Counted from the first letter of the stretch, positions 24,852 through 33,293 are shown. The stretch: DNA of 64,000 bases from Aliiglaciecola lipolytica E3 (GCF_000314975.1 NZ_BAEN01000022.1:62001-126000), one strand, 5' to 3'. Program-made: numbers and translations. Notes: generated by a model from the letters alone, not told the origin.

Positions 24852-25412
24852 GTGAGTTTAACATTAGCGATTAGATCTTTATTCACAAACGGTCATTCAA
24901 ATGAATGGCTGGTTGTGAAATTTGCTCAAACAGGTGATAAAAAGCTATTTGAGTTACTTTACGATAACTGTGCAGATGACCTATATCATTTTTTGGTGAC
25001 TCAATCAGATATACATCTAGCTAAAGATATAAGCCAAAAAACATGGTTAACCGTATTTGAAAAACCTCAATTATATCGCGAGTCAGGCCGTTTCAGTGCG
25101 TGGCTTTTTACAATCGCTCGTAACAAATTGCTTGATGAATTTAGACGCACTAATCGTTGGCAATCTATGACCGATGATATTCAAAATAAACAAAAAATAC
25201 CCTTTGCATACACAGATACAATTGAAGATGTGTTTAATACAAGTTTAATGACATTGCCGTTTGAACAACGCGAAGCATTTTGCCTGCAACAAGAAGGATT
25301 TGGCTTACAAGAAATCGCCAATATCACCCGTAGTGGCGTTGAGACGGTGAAAAGTAGAATTAGATACGCGAAGAATTCGCTTCGCGAACAATTAGAGAAA
25401 TATCATGACTAA
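24852..25412 (+). CDS. ECF RNA polymerase sigma factor
   Basis: A 186-residue ECF sigma factor starting at GTG 24852 behind AAGGA. Region 2 runs about 30-100 (FELLYDNCADDLYHFLVTQS, then SQKTWLTVFEKP and FSAWLFTIARNKLLDEFRRT). Region 4 runs about 130-180 (LPFEQREAFCLQQEGFGLQE, then SGVETVKSRIRYAKNSLREQ). It overlaps the next gene by 8 bases, the usual coupling to an anti-sigma factor. The TonB gene upstream shares the transcript. The regulon is unknown. Confidence 0.9.
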   Translation: MSLTLAIRSLFTNGHSNEWLVVKFAQTGDKKLFELLYDNCADDLYHFLVTQSDIHLAKDISQKTWLTVFEKPQLYRESGRFSAWLFTIARNKLLDEFRRTNRWQSMTDDIQNKQKIPFAYTDTIEDVFNTSLMTLPFEQREAFCLQQEGFGLQEIANITRSGVETVKSRIRYAKNSLREQLEKYHD

Positions 25413-26019
25413 GCCCAATGAACAAGAACACGGGTCGTCAAAACACAATGCACATTTTGAAACTCGCATTTCCGATCTTTATCAACAACGTAAATCTAAG
25501 ACGAAATCCACTGCGAGCATGAAACGTCAAATATTGCAGCGCGCTGAATCTGAACCTGCCCCGCACGGATGGTTCCGCAGTTTCCAGCGTATTGCGTTTG
25601 CCGCTGGTACACTATTGCTATTAAGTTTAGTCGCTTTGCAATCCTACGAGTTTCGGCAATCCCCCAATAGGCTAGTCTACACTTCAGTAGAGCTTCACAA
25701 TATTGATGATCATCAATCGCAAGATTACACGCAATTGAGTCAGCGTTATCAGCAACACTACCAAGACTACTTGCAACAACAAGCATTATTAGCCAGCCAT
25801 CATCAAAAATCGGCTATTTTGACTCAATTTGAAAATGGTTGGGAGCTTAGAACCTGCAACCAGGAATTGGTAAAAATATCCAAAGAGCTGGTTGCCACAC
25901 TTCAACAAATGAATTTAATAAATGGTCATTTTAAAAGTGGTGATAGTGTCGAAGTGGTGTTTAATGTGTCTGGTTTAATTGTTGGCATCAATCCTAATAA
26001 AACCATGTTGAAATGTTGA
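25405..26019 (+). CDS. Putative anti-sigma factor, membrane protein
   Basis: A 204-residue protein coupled to the sigma gene by an 8-base overlap. It has a basic cytosolic N-terminus (about 60 residues, RISDLYQQRKSKTKSTASMK) and one membrane helix at about 64-84 (IAFAAGTLLLLSLVALQS). A Gln/His-rich helical periplasmic segment and a small C-terminal domain follow. No recognised anti-sigma motif is visible, so the role rests on topology and position. Its stop overlaps the start of the next gene by 7 bases, so all three are one operon. Confidence 0.65.
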   Translation: MTKPNEQEHGSSKHNAHFETRISDLYQQRKSKTKSTASMKRQILQRAESEPAPHGWFRSFQRIAFAAGTLLLLSLVALQSYEFRQSPNRLVYTSVELHNIDDHQSQDYTQLSQRYQQHYQDYLQQQALLASHHQKSAILTQFENGWELRTCNQELVKISKELVATLQQMNLINGHFKSGDSVEVVFNVSGLIVGINPNKTMLKC

Positions 26020-26489
26020 TAAATATGGCGACAAATCAAATTCAGCTAAAAGGTGTTTTGATACAAGGCCATCAGGTTGCGTCAGGAAAGGGAGTTCAAT
26101 CCCCTTATCCCGCCGGTACGATATATTTGCAAAAGCCGTTTTTCAAAAAGTTAGGTTTAGATTTAAGCAACCTATTTGAGGGTACATTAAATGTATGGTT
26201 ACCCTGTGAATCCTTCAAAATTCTCAACCCTGACTTTTGTTTTGAAAATGTCACTTGGATTGAAGGATTTAATCAAGAAACATTTTCGTTTGTTAAATGC
26301 CAAGTTGAATACCAAGGAAATCAATATTCTGGGTGGGTTTACTACCCTCACCCAGAAACCAAAACACAACATTTCCAACAGCAAAATCTTATCGAAATTC
26401 TAGCTCCGTATATTCCCAATATCGTCTATGGTGATGAGTTAGCACTTACGTTTCAAACCGAACGAATTGCATTTTTCGCCCCCAAATAA
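26013..26489 (+). CDS. Protein resembling the DUF120 / CTP-dependent riboflavin kinase fold
   Basis: A 158-residue soluble protein with no signal peptide. The order of motifs resembles archaeal CTP-dependent riboflavin kinase (DUF120): a Gly-rich start (VASGKGVQSPYPAGTIYLQ), a short insert, GTLNVWL at about 55, a beta core with GNQYSGWVYYPHP, and NLIEILAPYIPN followed by GDELALTF. In RibK the GTLN motif and the C-terminal P-x-LEI-x-AP / GD block form the nucleotide and flavin pockets. The similarity is read by eye and may show fold rather than function. It overlaps the putative anti-sigma gene and is the last gene of the TonB/ECF operon. Confidence 0.5.
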   Translation: MLINMATNQIQLKGVLIQGHQVASGKGVQSPYPAGTIYLQKPFFKKLGLDLSNLFEGTLNVWLPCESFKILNPDFCFENVTWIEGFNQETFSFVKCQVEYQGNQYSGWVYYPHPETKTQHFQQQNLIEILAPYIPNIVYGDELALTFQTERIAFFAPK

Positions 26490-26528
26490 GCCATCCTCCG
26501 CGGTTTAACAATTAATAATGACAGTTGT

Positions 26529-26753
26529 TTAATTGCTATATTGTTGTGGGGATAGATTGGGTTTATTCAGCAAGACAATCAGATAAATAAAGGCAATTAT
26601 TGGCAGGAATGTTCCTGTAAACCCTATTACTGCTGACAAAAATGGGTTTTGCCCTTTTTGTTTTGCCAGAAAAAAGCAAATAATGCCGACCGAGGCAGCA
26701 AAAACCAAAATTAGCTCTGCAAACAATGTAGCATTGATATTCACTACGAACAC
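26529..26753 (-). CDS. Small two-helix membrane protein
   Basis: A 74-residue protein with two predicted membrane helices at about 8-28 (LFAELILVFAASVGIICFFL) and 42-63 (VIGFTGTFLPIIAFIYLIVL). They are joined by a basic turn (AKQKGQNPF), so both ends face the periplasm or both the cytosol. No family recognised. It is convergent with the DUF120-like gene and transcribed in the same direction as the OmdA-like gene upstream. Confidence 0.6.
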   Translation of the reverse strand: MFVVNINATLFAELILVFAASVGIICFFLAKQKGQNPFLSAVIGFTGTFLPIIAFIYLIVLLNKPNLSPQQYSN

Positions 26754-26828
26754 CCCATAAAACTTACGTATTTATTTTTAAGAAAATATTTGAAAGTATC
26801 AACGAACCTGCTTGAGTGTATAGCAATT

Positions 26829-27104
26829 CTAATTGCCGTTTTTTTCTCGGTGAGAGCAGCCTGGCCAACAACAAGGACGTCTTTTTCCTTGTTTAAGATC
26901 ATTACACATTCTTTCAATTCGCCGCTGTCGAGTATCTGCTTTTTTAGCATCAATAATCCAACAAATCCATTCGTTTCTCGCAAGTGGCGTGATTTCTTTC
27001 CAATAACCTAGAGCCATATCATCGCACATTAGAGAGTGTGCTAAATCATCAGGAACGGTATGTACAACACCACTAGCAAGTTCAACTTTAGACATTTCCG
27101 CCAT
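26829..27104 (-). CDS. YdeI/OmpD-associated (OmdA-like) small protein
   Basis: Corresponds to the C-terminal OmdA domain of YdeI-type proteins: VPDDLAHSLMCDD, then WKEITPLARNEWICWIIDAK, then TRQRRIERMCNDLKQGKRRP and CCWPGC. Stand-alone versions of this length are common. The larger YdeI family has been linked to peptide resistance in enterobacteria, but the function of the short form is unknown. The frame is open to 27167. I prefer the start MAEMSKVEL at 27104 because a likely -10 box (TATATC) lies right at the upstream end. The Cys-rich tail may bind metal. Confidence 0.75.
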   Translation of the reverse strand: MAEMSKVELASGVVHTVPDDLAHSLMCDDMALGYWKEITPLARNEWICWIIDAKKADTRQRRIERMCNDLKQGKRRPCCWPGCSHREKNGN

Positions 27105-27288
27105 TCCAAATTCATCCGCTTGATCTTGCGAGCATAGCCTAAAAGTGAATTGACTTAATGCTAGCATATGATGATATAGTTTAATTTAATCGAGAAAAAA
27201 TCAACAATAAGTTAACATTTTACTCAATAGAAACCCAAGTTAAGTTCCGGAAAAAATGTATGGACATCAATAAGTTTAAGGATGAAAA

Positions 27289-28182
27289 GTGAAGTATTTA
27301 CGTATTAATATGTGGTGTATATTAGTCTCAGTTATTGTACTTAGTGGATGTGTCGCCAGACCTTACGCCATTATCGACGGAACGCGAAGTAAAGCCTCAG
27401 ATTTAGACAACTATGACATCACTATCGTGTCAATTGACGGAAAGATGGAAGTGGGCACACAAGTCAAAAACGTCAAACCCGGATTCCACTATATCAATGT
27501 TGTCACAACTAAAAACCTCAGAAGTAAAGTGTATGAACCACGCATGTTTCCTGTAGATGCCAAAGAATGTATGCGCTATGTGGTTACTGCCCAACATGAT
27601 AATAATCTGGTGGACGATTGGGAAGTCAAGCTACTAAGAGAAGAACCCATTCTTTCATGTACTCCTAGTGAAAAAGAGCCTGAAGTAGAAACGATTCCTA
27701 GTTATTTAGCCCCAAATCAGACGGCTGTCTGTATTGATAAAAATTCACTGAATCAAAACCTAAGCCCTGTCGATTTATATCCTTCGATTATGCAGTGTAT
27801 TTTAGATGGAAAGGCACAACAGGCTATCTACAACTATTTTCTAGCCAGTGCATATGGGATGTATGACGCTCAACGAGTGGTAGATACCACTTCACACCAA
27901 GCGATTAATATTATTCAAAAGCATTCTATTTGGTCTCTTACTGCGTTGGAGCAAGACAAATTTCAACAAAAACTAACGACGTTTATTGATACCCCAGAAA
28001 GTATGCAAGCAGCTTGTACATTCCTTCAATCATTGGGAAAACCAAACTATGTGCCAGAATATATGGTTGAGCATGGCGTTCGCAAACTGACCAAAGAAAA
28101 TCCGGATGGATTAGCAAACGATTTTGCTGAAGACGAACACTGGATTTCCGTTTTGAGAAATCAACTAAAATGTAAAATATAG
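27289..28182 (+). CDS. Hypothetical lipoprotein
   Basis: A 297-residue protein with a lipoprotein signal (CILVSVIVLSGC, lipidated Cys at about 21). The first mature 100 residues look like a beta-sandwich of the PEGA-like kind (ISIDGKMEVG, then VKPGFHYINVVTT and ECMRYVVTAQHDN). The remaining 170 residues are helical with six Cys. No family recognised. The start is supported by AAGGATG upstream. Monocistronic. Confidence 0.7.
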   Translation: MKYLRINMWCILVSVIVLSGCVARPYAIIDGTRSKASDLDNYDITIVSIDGKMEVGTQVKNVKPGFHYINVVTTKNLRSKVYEPRMFPVDAKECMRYVVTAQHDNNLVDDWEVKLLREEPILSCTPSEKEPEVETIPSYLAPNQTAVCIDKNSLNQNLSPVDLYPSIMQCILDGKAQQAIYNYFLASAYGMYDAQRVVDTTSHQAINIIQKHSIWSLTALEQDKFQQKLTTFIDTPESMQAACTFLQSLGKPNYVPEYMVEHGVRKLTKENPDGLANDFAEDEHWISVLRNQLKCKI

Positions 28183-28280
28183 CGTTGCTTGCACTAAAGT
28201 ACCGAGTTTGCCTGACCATTCATGGTAACTCGGGCTGCACTTACGCGCTTGGATAGTCATTTAGTGGCCCATAATGAAAG

Positions 28281-28721
28281 TCATAACTGCTCCCATCTAT
28301 TTATAACGCCTAACAAATGAGCTATCCCAAAAGCGCTACAAATGACCGAGCTGATTATCCAAAAAGTCACTGAATTTTGTGTTATCGCTGGATGACTTGA
28401 TACAAAAGGTAATATTAAGCCAGCAATTCCCCTTACTAGATATATGACGGTAATCAATATCAAAGCTAGCTTTAACAATGGAAGTTTAACGATTACACCT
28501 GCGCCAGAGAGAGCATATAGCCCCCAAACAAATAACATAGCGGCTATGGCAGATGTTATCAAAGTAGGTTGTACACTGCCTGACTCTGCCAACTTTGCCA
28601 TGCCTTCTCCTGCACCTAAAACACGATACCAAGTTGCACCACCGATAATTGTGGCAATATGCAACATACCAGCGGTGAAGCTCAGTGCAGCAGCGATAAT
28701 TAGCTGATAACTACCATTCAT
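28281..28721 (-). CDS. Four-helix integral membrane protein
   Basis: A 146-residue protein with four predicted membrane helices at about 5-28, 50-72, 78-100 and 118-140. The motif GMLHIATIIGGATWYRVLGA in helix 1 and the loop are shared by a group of small proteobacterial membrane proteins of unknown function. No signal peptide or catalytic motif. Single gene with about 120 bases free on both sides. Confidence 0.75.
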   Translation of the reverse strand: MNGSYQLIIAAALSFTAGMLHIATIIGGATWYRVLGAGEGMAKLAESGSVQPTLITSAIAAMLFVWGLYALSGAGVIVKLPLLKLALILITVIYLVRGIAGLILPFVSSHPAITQNSVTFWIISSVICSAFGIAHLLGVINRWEQL

Positions 28722-28843
28722 CCTATTTAGAACCCCTTAAAAGTGTGCGTTTATATTGACCATAATCGATATTCATTAAAGATTGTAGTTTAAGCGATGC
28801 TTTCACCAACACTATTTGCAGAAGATAAAAAAGCTTAGACAGC

Positions 28844-29194
28844 TTAACTTTCTACACTAATCTCACCCAGTTTTTGATAAAGTTGCGCCAGATTCTCTAC
28901 CGCTTTTTCATACAGCTCTGTGGTTTGTGGATTGCCTTTAATCACCGGATGTTCTCCTAGAGACGATTCAAGGTTATTCAACAGTATCCAAGTTCGGTCC
29001 AAGGCTTCGTGATAACTGTACTTATCAATTGTCGAGCTTTGCATACAATCACCTTTGTCGCTAACTAGCATAGATTTGCCGTCTAATCGACGTCTTCGAT
29101 TGCTTTCAAATTTAGCAAATCGTTTTTTCCCCCAATAAGCTCCTCGACCTTTCTTTGCACCATTATGCTCTGTTTTCTTTACTCCAAATGCCAT
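28844..29194 (-). CDS. Hypothetical protein with basic N-terminus
   Basis: A 116-residue soluble protein. The first 45 residues are very basic (KKGRGAYWGKKRFAKFESNR followed by RRR) and could bind nucleic acid. The C-terminal 60 residues form two predicted helices (HEALDRTWILLNNLESSLGE, then LYEKAVENLAQLYQKLGEI). I do not recognise the family. The start MAFGVKKTEH is preceded by an A-rich leader without a strong ribosome site. Confidence 0.6.
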   Translation of the reverse strand: MAFGVKKTEHNGAKKGRGAYWGKKRFAKFESNRRRRLDGKSMLVSDKGDCMQSSTIDKYSYHEALDRTWILLNNLESSLGEHPVIKGNPQTTELYEKAVENLAQLYQKLGEISVES

Positions 29195-29257
29195 GTTAAA
29201 TCTCGCTTACCAAAAAGTGTCATTAAATATTATATAAGTAACTCGTACATTTTGAAT

Positions 29258-29914
29258 TTATTGCGGGGCATTACGTTGGGCTGGGTGGTTATTGAACCCT
29301 TTCAATATAGAATGTGGGTCAACGACGGCTTTATGCTCTTTCGCCGCTTGTGCCCACCAAATTAGTTGATTAAACGAGCGGGAAAAATAATCGAGCCAAG
29401 CATTCTCTTCGGTTAACGCAACGCCTTGGTCTGAAAAAGCCTGTTGTGCTTTAGGAACGTGAATCATTGCCGAAACGGGAATACATCCCAGCTCAGAAAG
29501 AAACGTACGCATTCCTATCGCAGCGCGCATGCCGCCCCATTGGCCTGCAGAGTAGGTCACTATGGCGCTAGGTTTATAAGAAAATAGCGTGCTGCCAAAA
29601 TGATTCAGCAGGTTGGCCAAAGCAGGACTCATAGAGTGATTGTATTCAGGGCTTATCATTATGTAGCCATCACTAGACTGAATTTTATCTGCCAATTGGC
29701 TTAAAATGGGTGGAGCTTTACTTTTTGCATAAGCAAAATGCGGCTTAAAAACCGCTTCCAATGGATAATCCAGCACATCCACTAGCTCAATTTCATGTTC
29801 ATCAAAGCGATCTTGTAAAAAGTGTATGCAAGCTTTTGCAACTCTCTCACCCAAGCGAGCGGGTTTAGGTGGCGTGCTATCCCGTGCTGTACCTAAAAAA
29901 ACTAACAACTTCAT
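29258..29914 (-). CDS. NADPH-dependent FMN reductase family protein
   Basis: Flavodoxin-fold oxidoreductase that reduces FMN or quinones and azo compounds with NAD(P)H. Motifs are MKLLVFLGTARDSTPPKPAR (phosphate-binding loop), ISPEYNHSMSPALANLLNHF (the characteristic PEYN flavin loop) and VTYSAGQWGGMRAAIGMRTF. Start placed at ATG 29914 behind GGAG at 8 bases; the frame begins 9 bases earlier. About 218 residues, normal for the family. Convergence and spacing suggest a single gene next to an SRPBCC protein. Confidence 0.9.
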   Translation of the reverse strand: MKLLVFLGTARDSTPPKPARLGERVAKACIHFLQDRFDEHEIELVDVLDYPLEAVFKPHFAYAKSKAPPILSQLADKIQSSDGYIMISPEYNHSMSPALANLLNHFGSTLFSYKPSAIVTYSAGQWGGMRAAIGMRTFLSELGCIPVSAMIHVPKAQQAFSDQGVALTEENAWLDYFSRSFNQLIWWAQAAKEHKAVVDPHSILKGFNNHPAQRNAPQ

Positions 29915-29947
29915 GTGCAACACTCCATTTATTTTTATAGATGTGAT

Positions 29948-30388
29948 TTAAGAGTGGTCGATAGATATGTCGTTGGGAAATGGTTTACCTTGGCCACTTT
30001 CAAGAGCCTCTTTGAGGCTGAGCATGAATACGGTCCACTTAGTATTGCAGTGAGCCATAAAGTCAGTCGCTTGCTGCCAATTTGAATGTGAAAAATTAAC
30101 AAATGTTTGTTGCCCATCAGAGCTAAGCTGGAAACTAATTTCAGTCCCCTTCCATGCTTCAGGAACATTACCAGAATGCTGCCAGACAACGGTATTATTG
30201 GCCACTAATTTCGCCACTTTAAAGTCTGGGCCTGAACCATTAAAACGAAATTTTATTACAGCTCCAACATCGCCAGCCCCTGACACATCATTAGTCCACC
30301 ACTTCATCAAACCATCGTTAGTGGTTAACGCCTCATAAACTTGTTCTGACGGAGCCTGAATGCCTACTCTGTGATTGATTGCATACAT
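29948..30388 (-). CDS. SRPBCC (AHSA1/START-like) domain protein
   Basis: A small lipid- or ligand-binding helix-grip protein. From ATG 30388 (MYAINHRVGIQAPSEQVYEA) it shows the AHSA1-type order: VYEALTTNDGLMKWWTND, then VIKFRFNGSGPDF, VVWQHSGNVPEAWKGTEISF and a C-terminal long helix (NTKWTVFMLSLKEALESGQG). Start chosen after GGGGAAA; the frame opens at TTG 30400. 146 residues is the family length. The ligand is unknown. The FMN reductase gene follows after 33 bases, so they may share a transcript. Confidence 0.88.
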   Translation of the reverse strand: MYAINHRVGIQAPSEQVYEALTTNDGLMKWWTNDVSGAGDVGAVIKFRFNGSGPDFKVAKLVANNTVVWQHSGNVPEAWKGTEISFQLSSDGQQTFVNFSHSNWQQATDFMAHCNTKWTVFMLSLKEALESGQGKPFPNDISIDHS

Positions 30389-30502
30389 AATTTTCCCCAA
30401 CTAGACTATTGATGGCGCTCTGACCTTTGCTAAAAACTATCGCCAAATTTTAGTTTATGATGTTAGTCGAGCTTATTAAGAACCGCCAGAATAGTTTCGC
30501 TG

Positions 30503-31123
30503 TTAAGCCATTCCATTCACCCATTTGCCGACACCTAAAGCCTCCATGATAAATTCCACCGACAAAGCAGCTAATATCATCCCCATTATGCGAGTAAGAA
30601 GTGACGCACCACCGATACCAATCAACCTGATAATACCGCCAGAAAAAAGCATCAAAATAAGTGTTATCAATAGAACAACCAACATGGTAGCCGTGGTTAT
30701 CATTTGTTCTTCGATAGAATATACATGATTATCAGTAATCAAAATGACAGCAAGAATGGCCCCAGGCGAAGCTGTGGCTGGAATGGCTAACGGAAATACC
30801 GAGATATCATGACGAGGTTCGCCAGTCTCATTAGTTGAAGAATTTGAAAAAATCATCTGCAATCCGAATAGAAAAAGGATCACGCCCCCGGCAACTTGAA
30901 ATGACAATAGACTAATACCCATCGCTCCAAGTAAAAGTTGTCCCACCACGATTGCACCAATTAAAATAAGCGCTGCATAGATGATAGTTTTTAACGCCGT
31001 TTTTCGCCGCTGTTTTGCTGTCATGCTAGCCGTTAAGCCTGCGAAAAGAGCCATTGTGCCTATTGGATCAACGGTTGCCCATATAATTAGAAAGTTATTT
31101 AGTATGTTATCTATCATGTGCAC
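30503..31123 (-). CDS. MarC/NAAT-family membrane protein
   Basis: A 206-residue inner-membrane protein with six predicted helices, of the MarC (UPF0056) family. Signatures are WATVDPIGTMALFAGLTASM in helix 1, SLLSFQVAGGVILFLFGLQM, PLAIPATASPGAILAVILIT and IIRLIGIGGASLLTRIMGMI at the end of the fifth to sixth helix. Some members transport neutral amino acids, but the E. coli MarC is not a multidrug transporter despite its name. The substrate here is unknown. Monocistronic. Confidence 0.92.
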   Translation of the reverse strand: MHMIDNILNNFLIIWATVDPIGTMALFAGLTASMTAKQRRKTALKTIIYAALILIGAIVVGQLLLGAMGISLLSFQVAGGVILFLFGLQMIFSNSSTNETGEPRHDISVFPLAIPATASPGAILAVILITDNHVYSIEEQMITTATMLVVLLITLILMLFSGGIIRLIGIGGASLLTRIMGMILAALSVEFIMEALGVGKWVNGMA

Positions 31124-31225
31124 CTTAATTTTTGATTAGCCTCACGTTGAGACTAGAAACTGCTGGTTAAAAATGGCGAAATACCAATGGAAAAAAATAG
31201 CTTAGTCAGATTGAATAATGGATAG

Positions 31226-31699
31226 TTACAGATTGTTTATGCGATTATAAAAAAATGCTTTGGCATTTTGGTAAGACGCTTTGTCCTTTGGATATCGTGT
31301 ATGTAACTCCTGTTTTAAAGTGTTAAATTCGCTAATCAGGTCTGAATTATCTCGCATTAAGTTAACAAATTTTAGATGCTTTTCAATATTTTCATCACCT
31401 TGCTGAAAAATATGTAAATGTGCCTTTCGATACTGTTTAGTAAAATATGCCCTTCCTTGAATTCCATATTCTCCCTTATATATATAACCCAAATTACCGA
31501 AGTTTAGTGACAAGATTTGTACTTTAGATAATTCTTTTACCACCCCCAATAGATCAATACAGTCCTTTGCCCATAATCCTTTGACTGCGGTTGAACCTAC
31601 ATGAAATATTTCGATTTCACCTAAAAAGTTCAATTCTAAAGCGTTTTTTTCTATTTCAAAATCTACCTGCCATTGGCTGTTGGGCGGAAATAAATACAT
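31226..31699 (-). CDS. GrpB family protein (nucleotidyltransferase-like)
   Basis: A 157-residue protein of the GrpB/UPF0157 family, a branch of the nucleotidyltransferase fold. Motifs are FHVGSTAVKGLWAKDCIDLL (the HxGS and D-x-D-like site) and RKAHLHIFQQGDENIEKHLK. In classical GrpB the acidic pair reads PxIDI; here it is KDCIDLL, so one acidic residue is kept and the proline lost. The biochemical role is unknown, though some members are fused to CoaE. Single gene. Confidence 0.88.
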   Translation of the reverse strand: MYLFPPNSQWQVDFEIEKNALELNFLGEIEIFHVGSTAVKGLWAKDCIDLLGVVKELSKVQILSLNFGNLGYIYKGEYGIQGRAYFTKQYRKAHLHIFQQGDENIEKHLKFVNLMRDNSDLISEFNTLKQELHTRYPKDKASYQNAKAFFYNRINNL

Positions 31700-31733
31700 T
31701 ATTTAAACTTCGGACAAAGAGTTGAAAGCTTCG

Positions 31734-32345
31734 CTATAACTCACTCTTTCCCAACACAAAAGAAGCGGGTACTTTGCTCACCATGTACTTGTTTTGTGAA
31801 TCTATATTTTGATATTCAAATGACACACTCGTTATATTGATTATGTGGTAAGCATCGTAATTATACGGATCGCTCGGGTCAGATGGGTGAAACTCACCTT
31901 GATGAGTTGCACCTTGGTATATTGAAAAATAGATGTTACCTGCAACACCCCAAATGCCCTTTTCAGAAAACTGTTGTTTGGTTTTGTTGGCTTTGGTCAC
32001 CAAGAAGTCAATGGTATAAGTACCATTTTCTGCGCGGTCAATAATCCATTGTTTACGACCACCTTCTTTAGTGGGCGTATCACCATACCATCTGCCTAAC
32101 ATCATGATTCTTTGCTCGACCTTAGTTTCAGATATTTCAGGCTTTAATTCAGTTACTTCAACAATTTGCTCGTCTTTGGATTCAATTAGTTCGGGTTTTG
32201 ATTCTGTTACTGTTTCAATTTGCTTGTCTTTGGATTCAGTTAGTTCAGGTTTTGCTTCTGTTACTGAAGCGCTTTCCTCTACTTTATCAGTGGCTACGCA
32301 CCCTACCAACGTCAATAAACAAAAACCTAATACAAGACTTCTCAT
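31734..32345 (-). CDS. Lipoprotein with an internal Glu/Lys-rich repeat
   Basis: I start it at ATG 32345 (MRSLVLGFCLLTLVGC), directly behind AAAGGAAAT; the frame opens 24 bases earlier. The lipobox is LVGC with Cys at 16. Residues about 22-70 contain three copies of a 16-residue unit, T-E-S-K-P-E-L-x-E-S-K-D-x-Q-I-x. They are encoded by near-identical DNA, a likely slippage- or recombination-variable spacer. The C-terminal 135 residues (MMLGRWYGDTPTKEGGRKQW) form a lipocalin-like or heat-shock-lipoprotein-like beta domain. Function unknown. Confidence 0.75.
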   Translation of the reverse strand: MRSLVLGFCLLTLVGCVATDKVEESASVTEAKPELTESKDKQIETVTESKPELIESKDEQIVEVTELKPEISETKVEQRIMMLGRWYGDTPTKEGGRKQWIIDRAENGTYTIDFLVTKANKTKQQFSEKGIWGVAGNIYFSIYQGATHQGEFHPSDPSDPYNYDAYHIINITSVSFEYQNIDSQNKYMVSKVPASFVLGKSEL

Positions 32346-32369
32346 ATATTTCCTTTTACTTTGAAACAC

Positions 32370-32715
32370 CCCAATCTGCTTGAGAATAAAGGGGCTATGT
32401 AGTGAATTATTATGTTTCCTTTTGCCACAGTAAGTTGCAACAAAAACAATACCTGTAGAAAGGAATAAACTAAAAAACTGATAACACTAAGGTTATGAGT
32501 AATATTACAAAATCGGATAATTTAGGATTATATAGTAGATTTACAATGAAGGTGTCATATGTTGTAAAGATTATTGGTAAAAGACAACCTATTATTTAGT
32601 CAATAAAAGTGTATCGGCCTTACACATTTAAAAACTAACGATAGGAAAACCCCAAAAAATTTGTAGGCAAATAACTGTCTTCCAAAGTGTCGATACAAAG
32701 CCCTTTCAAGGTGAC
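32370..32715. other. Gene-poor stretch of 346 bases
   Basis: Very AT-rich, with no convincing gene on either strand. The only notable frame is a 34-codon ORF at 32495-32599 on the plus strand, whose AAGG lies too close to the ATG to serve as a ribosome site. It holds the upstream region of the lipoprotein gene (start 32345) and the 3' end of the osmC-like gene. No terminator hairpin of note. Confidence 0.6.
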
Positions 32716-33153
32716 TTATTCGCCTATGACTATTTCACAATCGATACTAGTTTTACAGGCTATTGAATTGCGGATTAAACATTTTTCATCTGCTTTAAAT
32801 AACAGCCTCTCCGCATTTTGAATACTTTCAGAAGCAGGTATATGCAAACGTATATTTGACTTCACTGACGTAAATTGAATCTTACCATCTAATTTGTCTA
32901 ACTCGCCTTGAGATTCGCATTCAATCGAAAGCCACTCTAGTTTAGAAGCTCTGGCAATAGCTCGAAAAGACAAAACAAAACAATTGGCGATAGACGCCAT
33001 AAATAAGTCTTCTGGAGACCATTTATCCCCCGGCCCACCAAATTGAATAGGCGGTGCAATTTCGATATCCGCTAAATTTTCACATTTTGAATTTAGATTT
33101 CCTGAAATATTACCTTCTGCGGTTACTTTGTACATATGGGGAAAGTCTTGCAT
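32716..33153 (-). CDS. OsmC family peroxiredoxin-like protein
   Basis: A 145-residue cytosolic protein of the OsmC/Ohr superfamily, thiol-dependent peroxidases active on organic hydroperoxides. The two expected Cys are visible: one in MASIANCFVLSFRAIARAS (about 60) and one in EKCLIRNSIAC (about 125). The N-terminal PPIQFGGPGDKWSPEDLFMA segment is also typical. The sequence is nearer to the YhfA/OsmC-general group than to Ohr. Single gene. Confidence 0.9.
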   Translation of the reverse strand: MQDFPHMYKVTAEGNISGNLNSKCENLADIEIAPPIQFGGPGDKWSPEDLFMASIANCFVLSFRAIARASKLEWLSIECESQGELDKLDGKIQFTSVKSNIRLHIPASESIQNAERLLFKADEKCLIRNSIACKTSIDCEIVIGE

Positions 33154-33293
33154 TTATCTCGCCTCCGAAAATGCGATTAATTACTGATTTACAATATATG
33201 CCGGTTTCTTACCCTTGGCTAATTTTTAGCGATTGGCTATTGAGTGGATATTCGCAATAGCCAACCGTTACTCTTTCCTTAAAAATTTAAGGG

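Noticed and set aside
26744-26983. A 79-codon minus-strand frame that could be read as an extension of the OmdA-like gene by frameshift
   Set aside because: The OmdA-like frame (26829-27104) already reaches the usual CCWPGC ending of the family, so no frameshift is needed.
28444-28707. An 87-codon plus-strand frame opposite the four-helix membrane protein
   Set aside because: Antisense shadow; the minus strand encodes clean membrane helices with a known-type motif.
32495-32599. A 34-codon plus-strand ORF in the gene-poor stretch
   Set aside because: The putative ribosome site is too close to the ATG, and the composition is that of AT-rich background.
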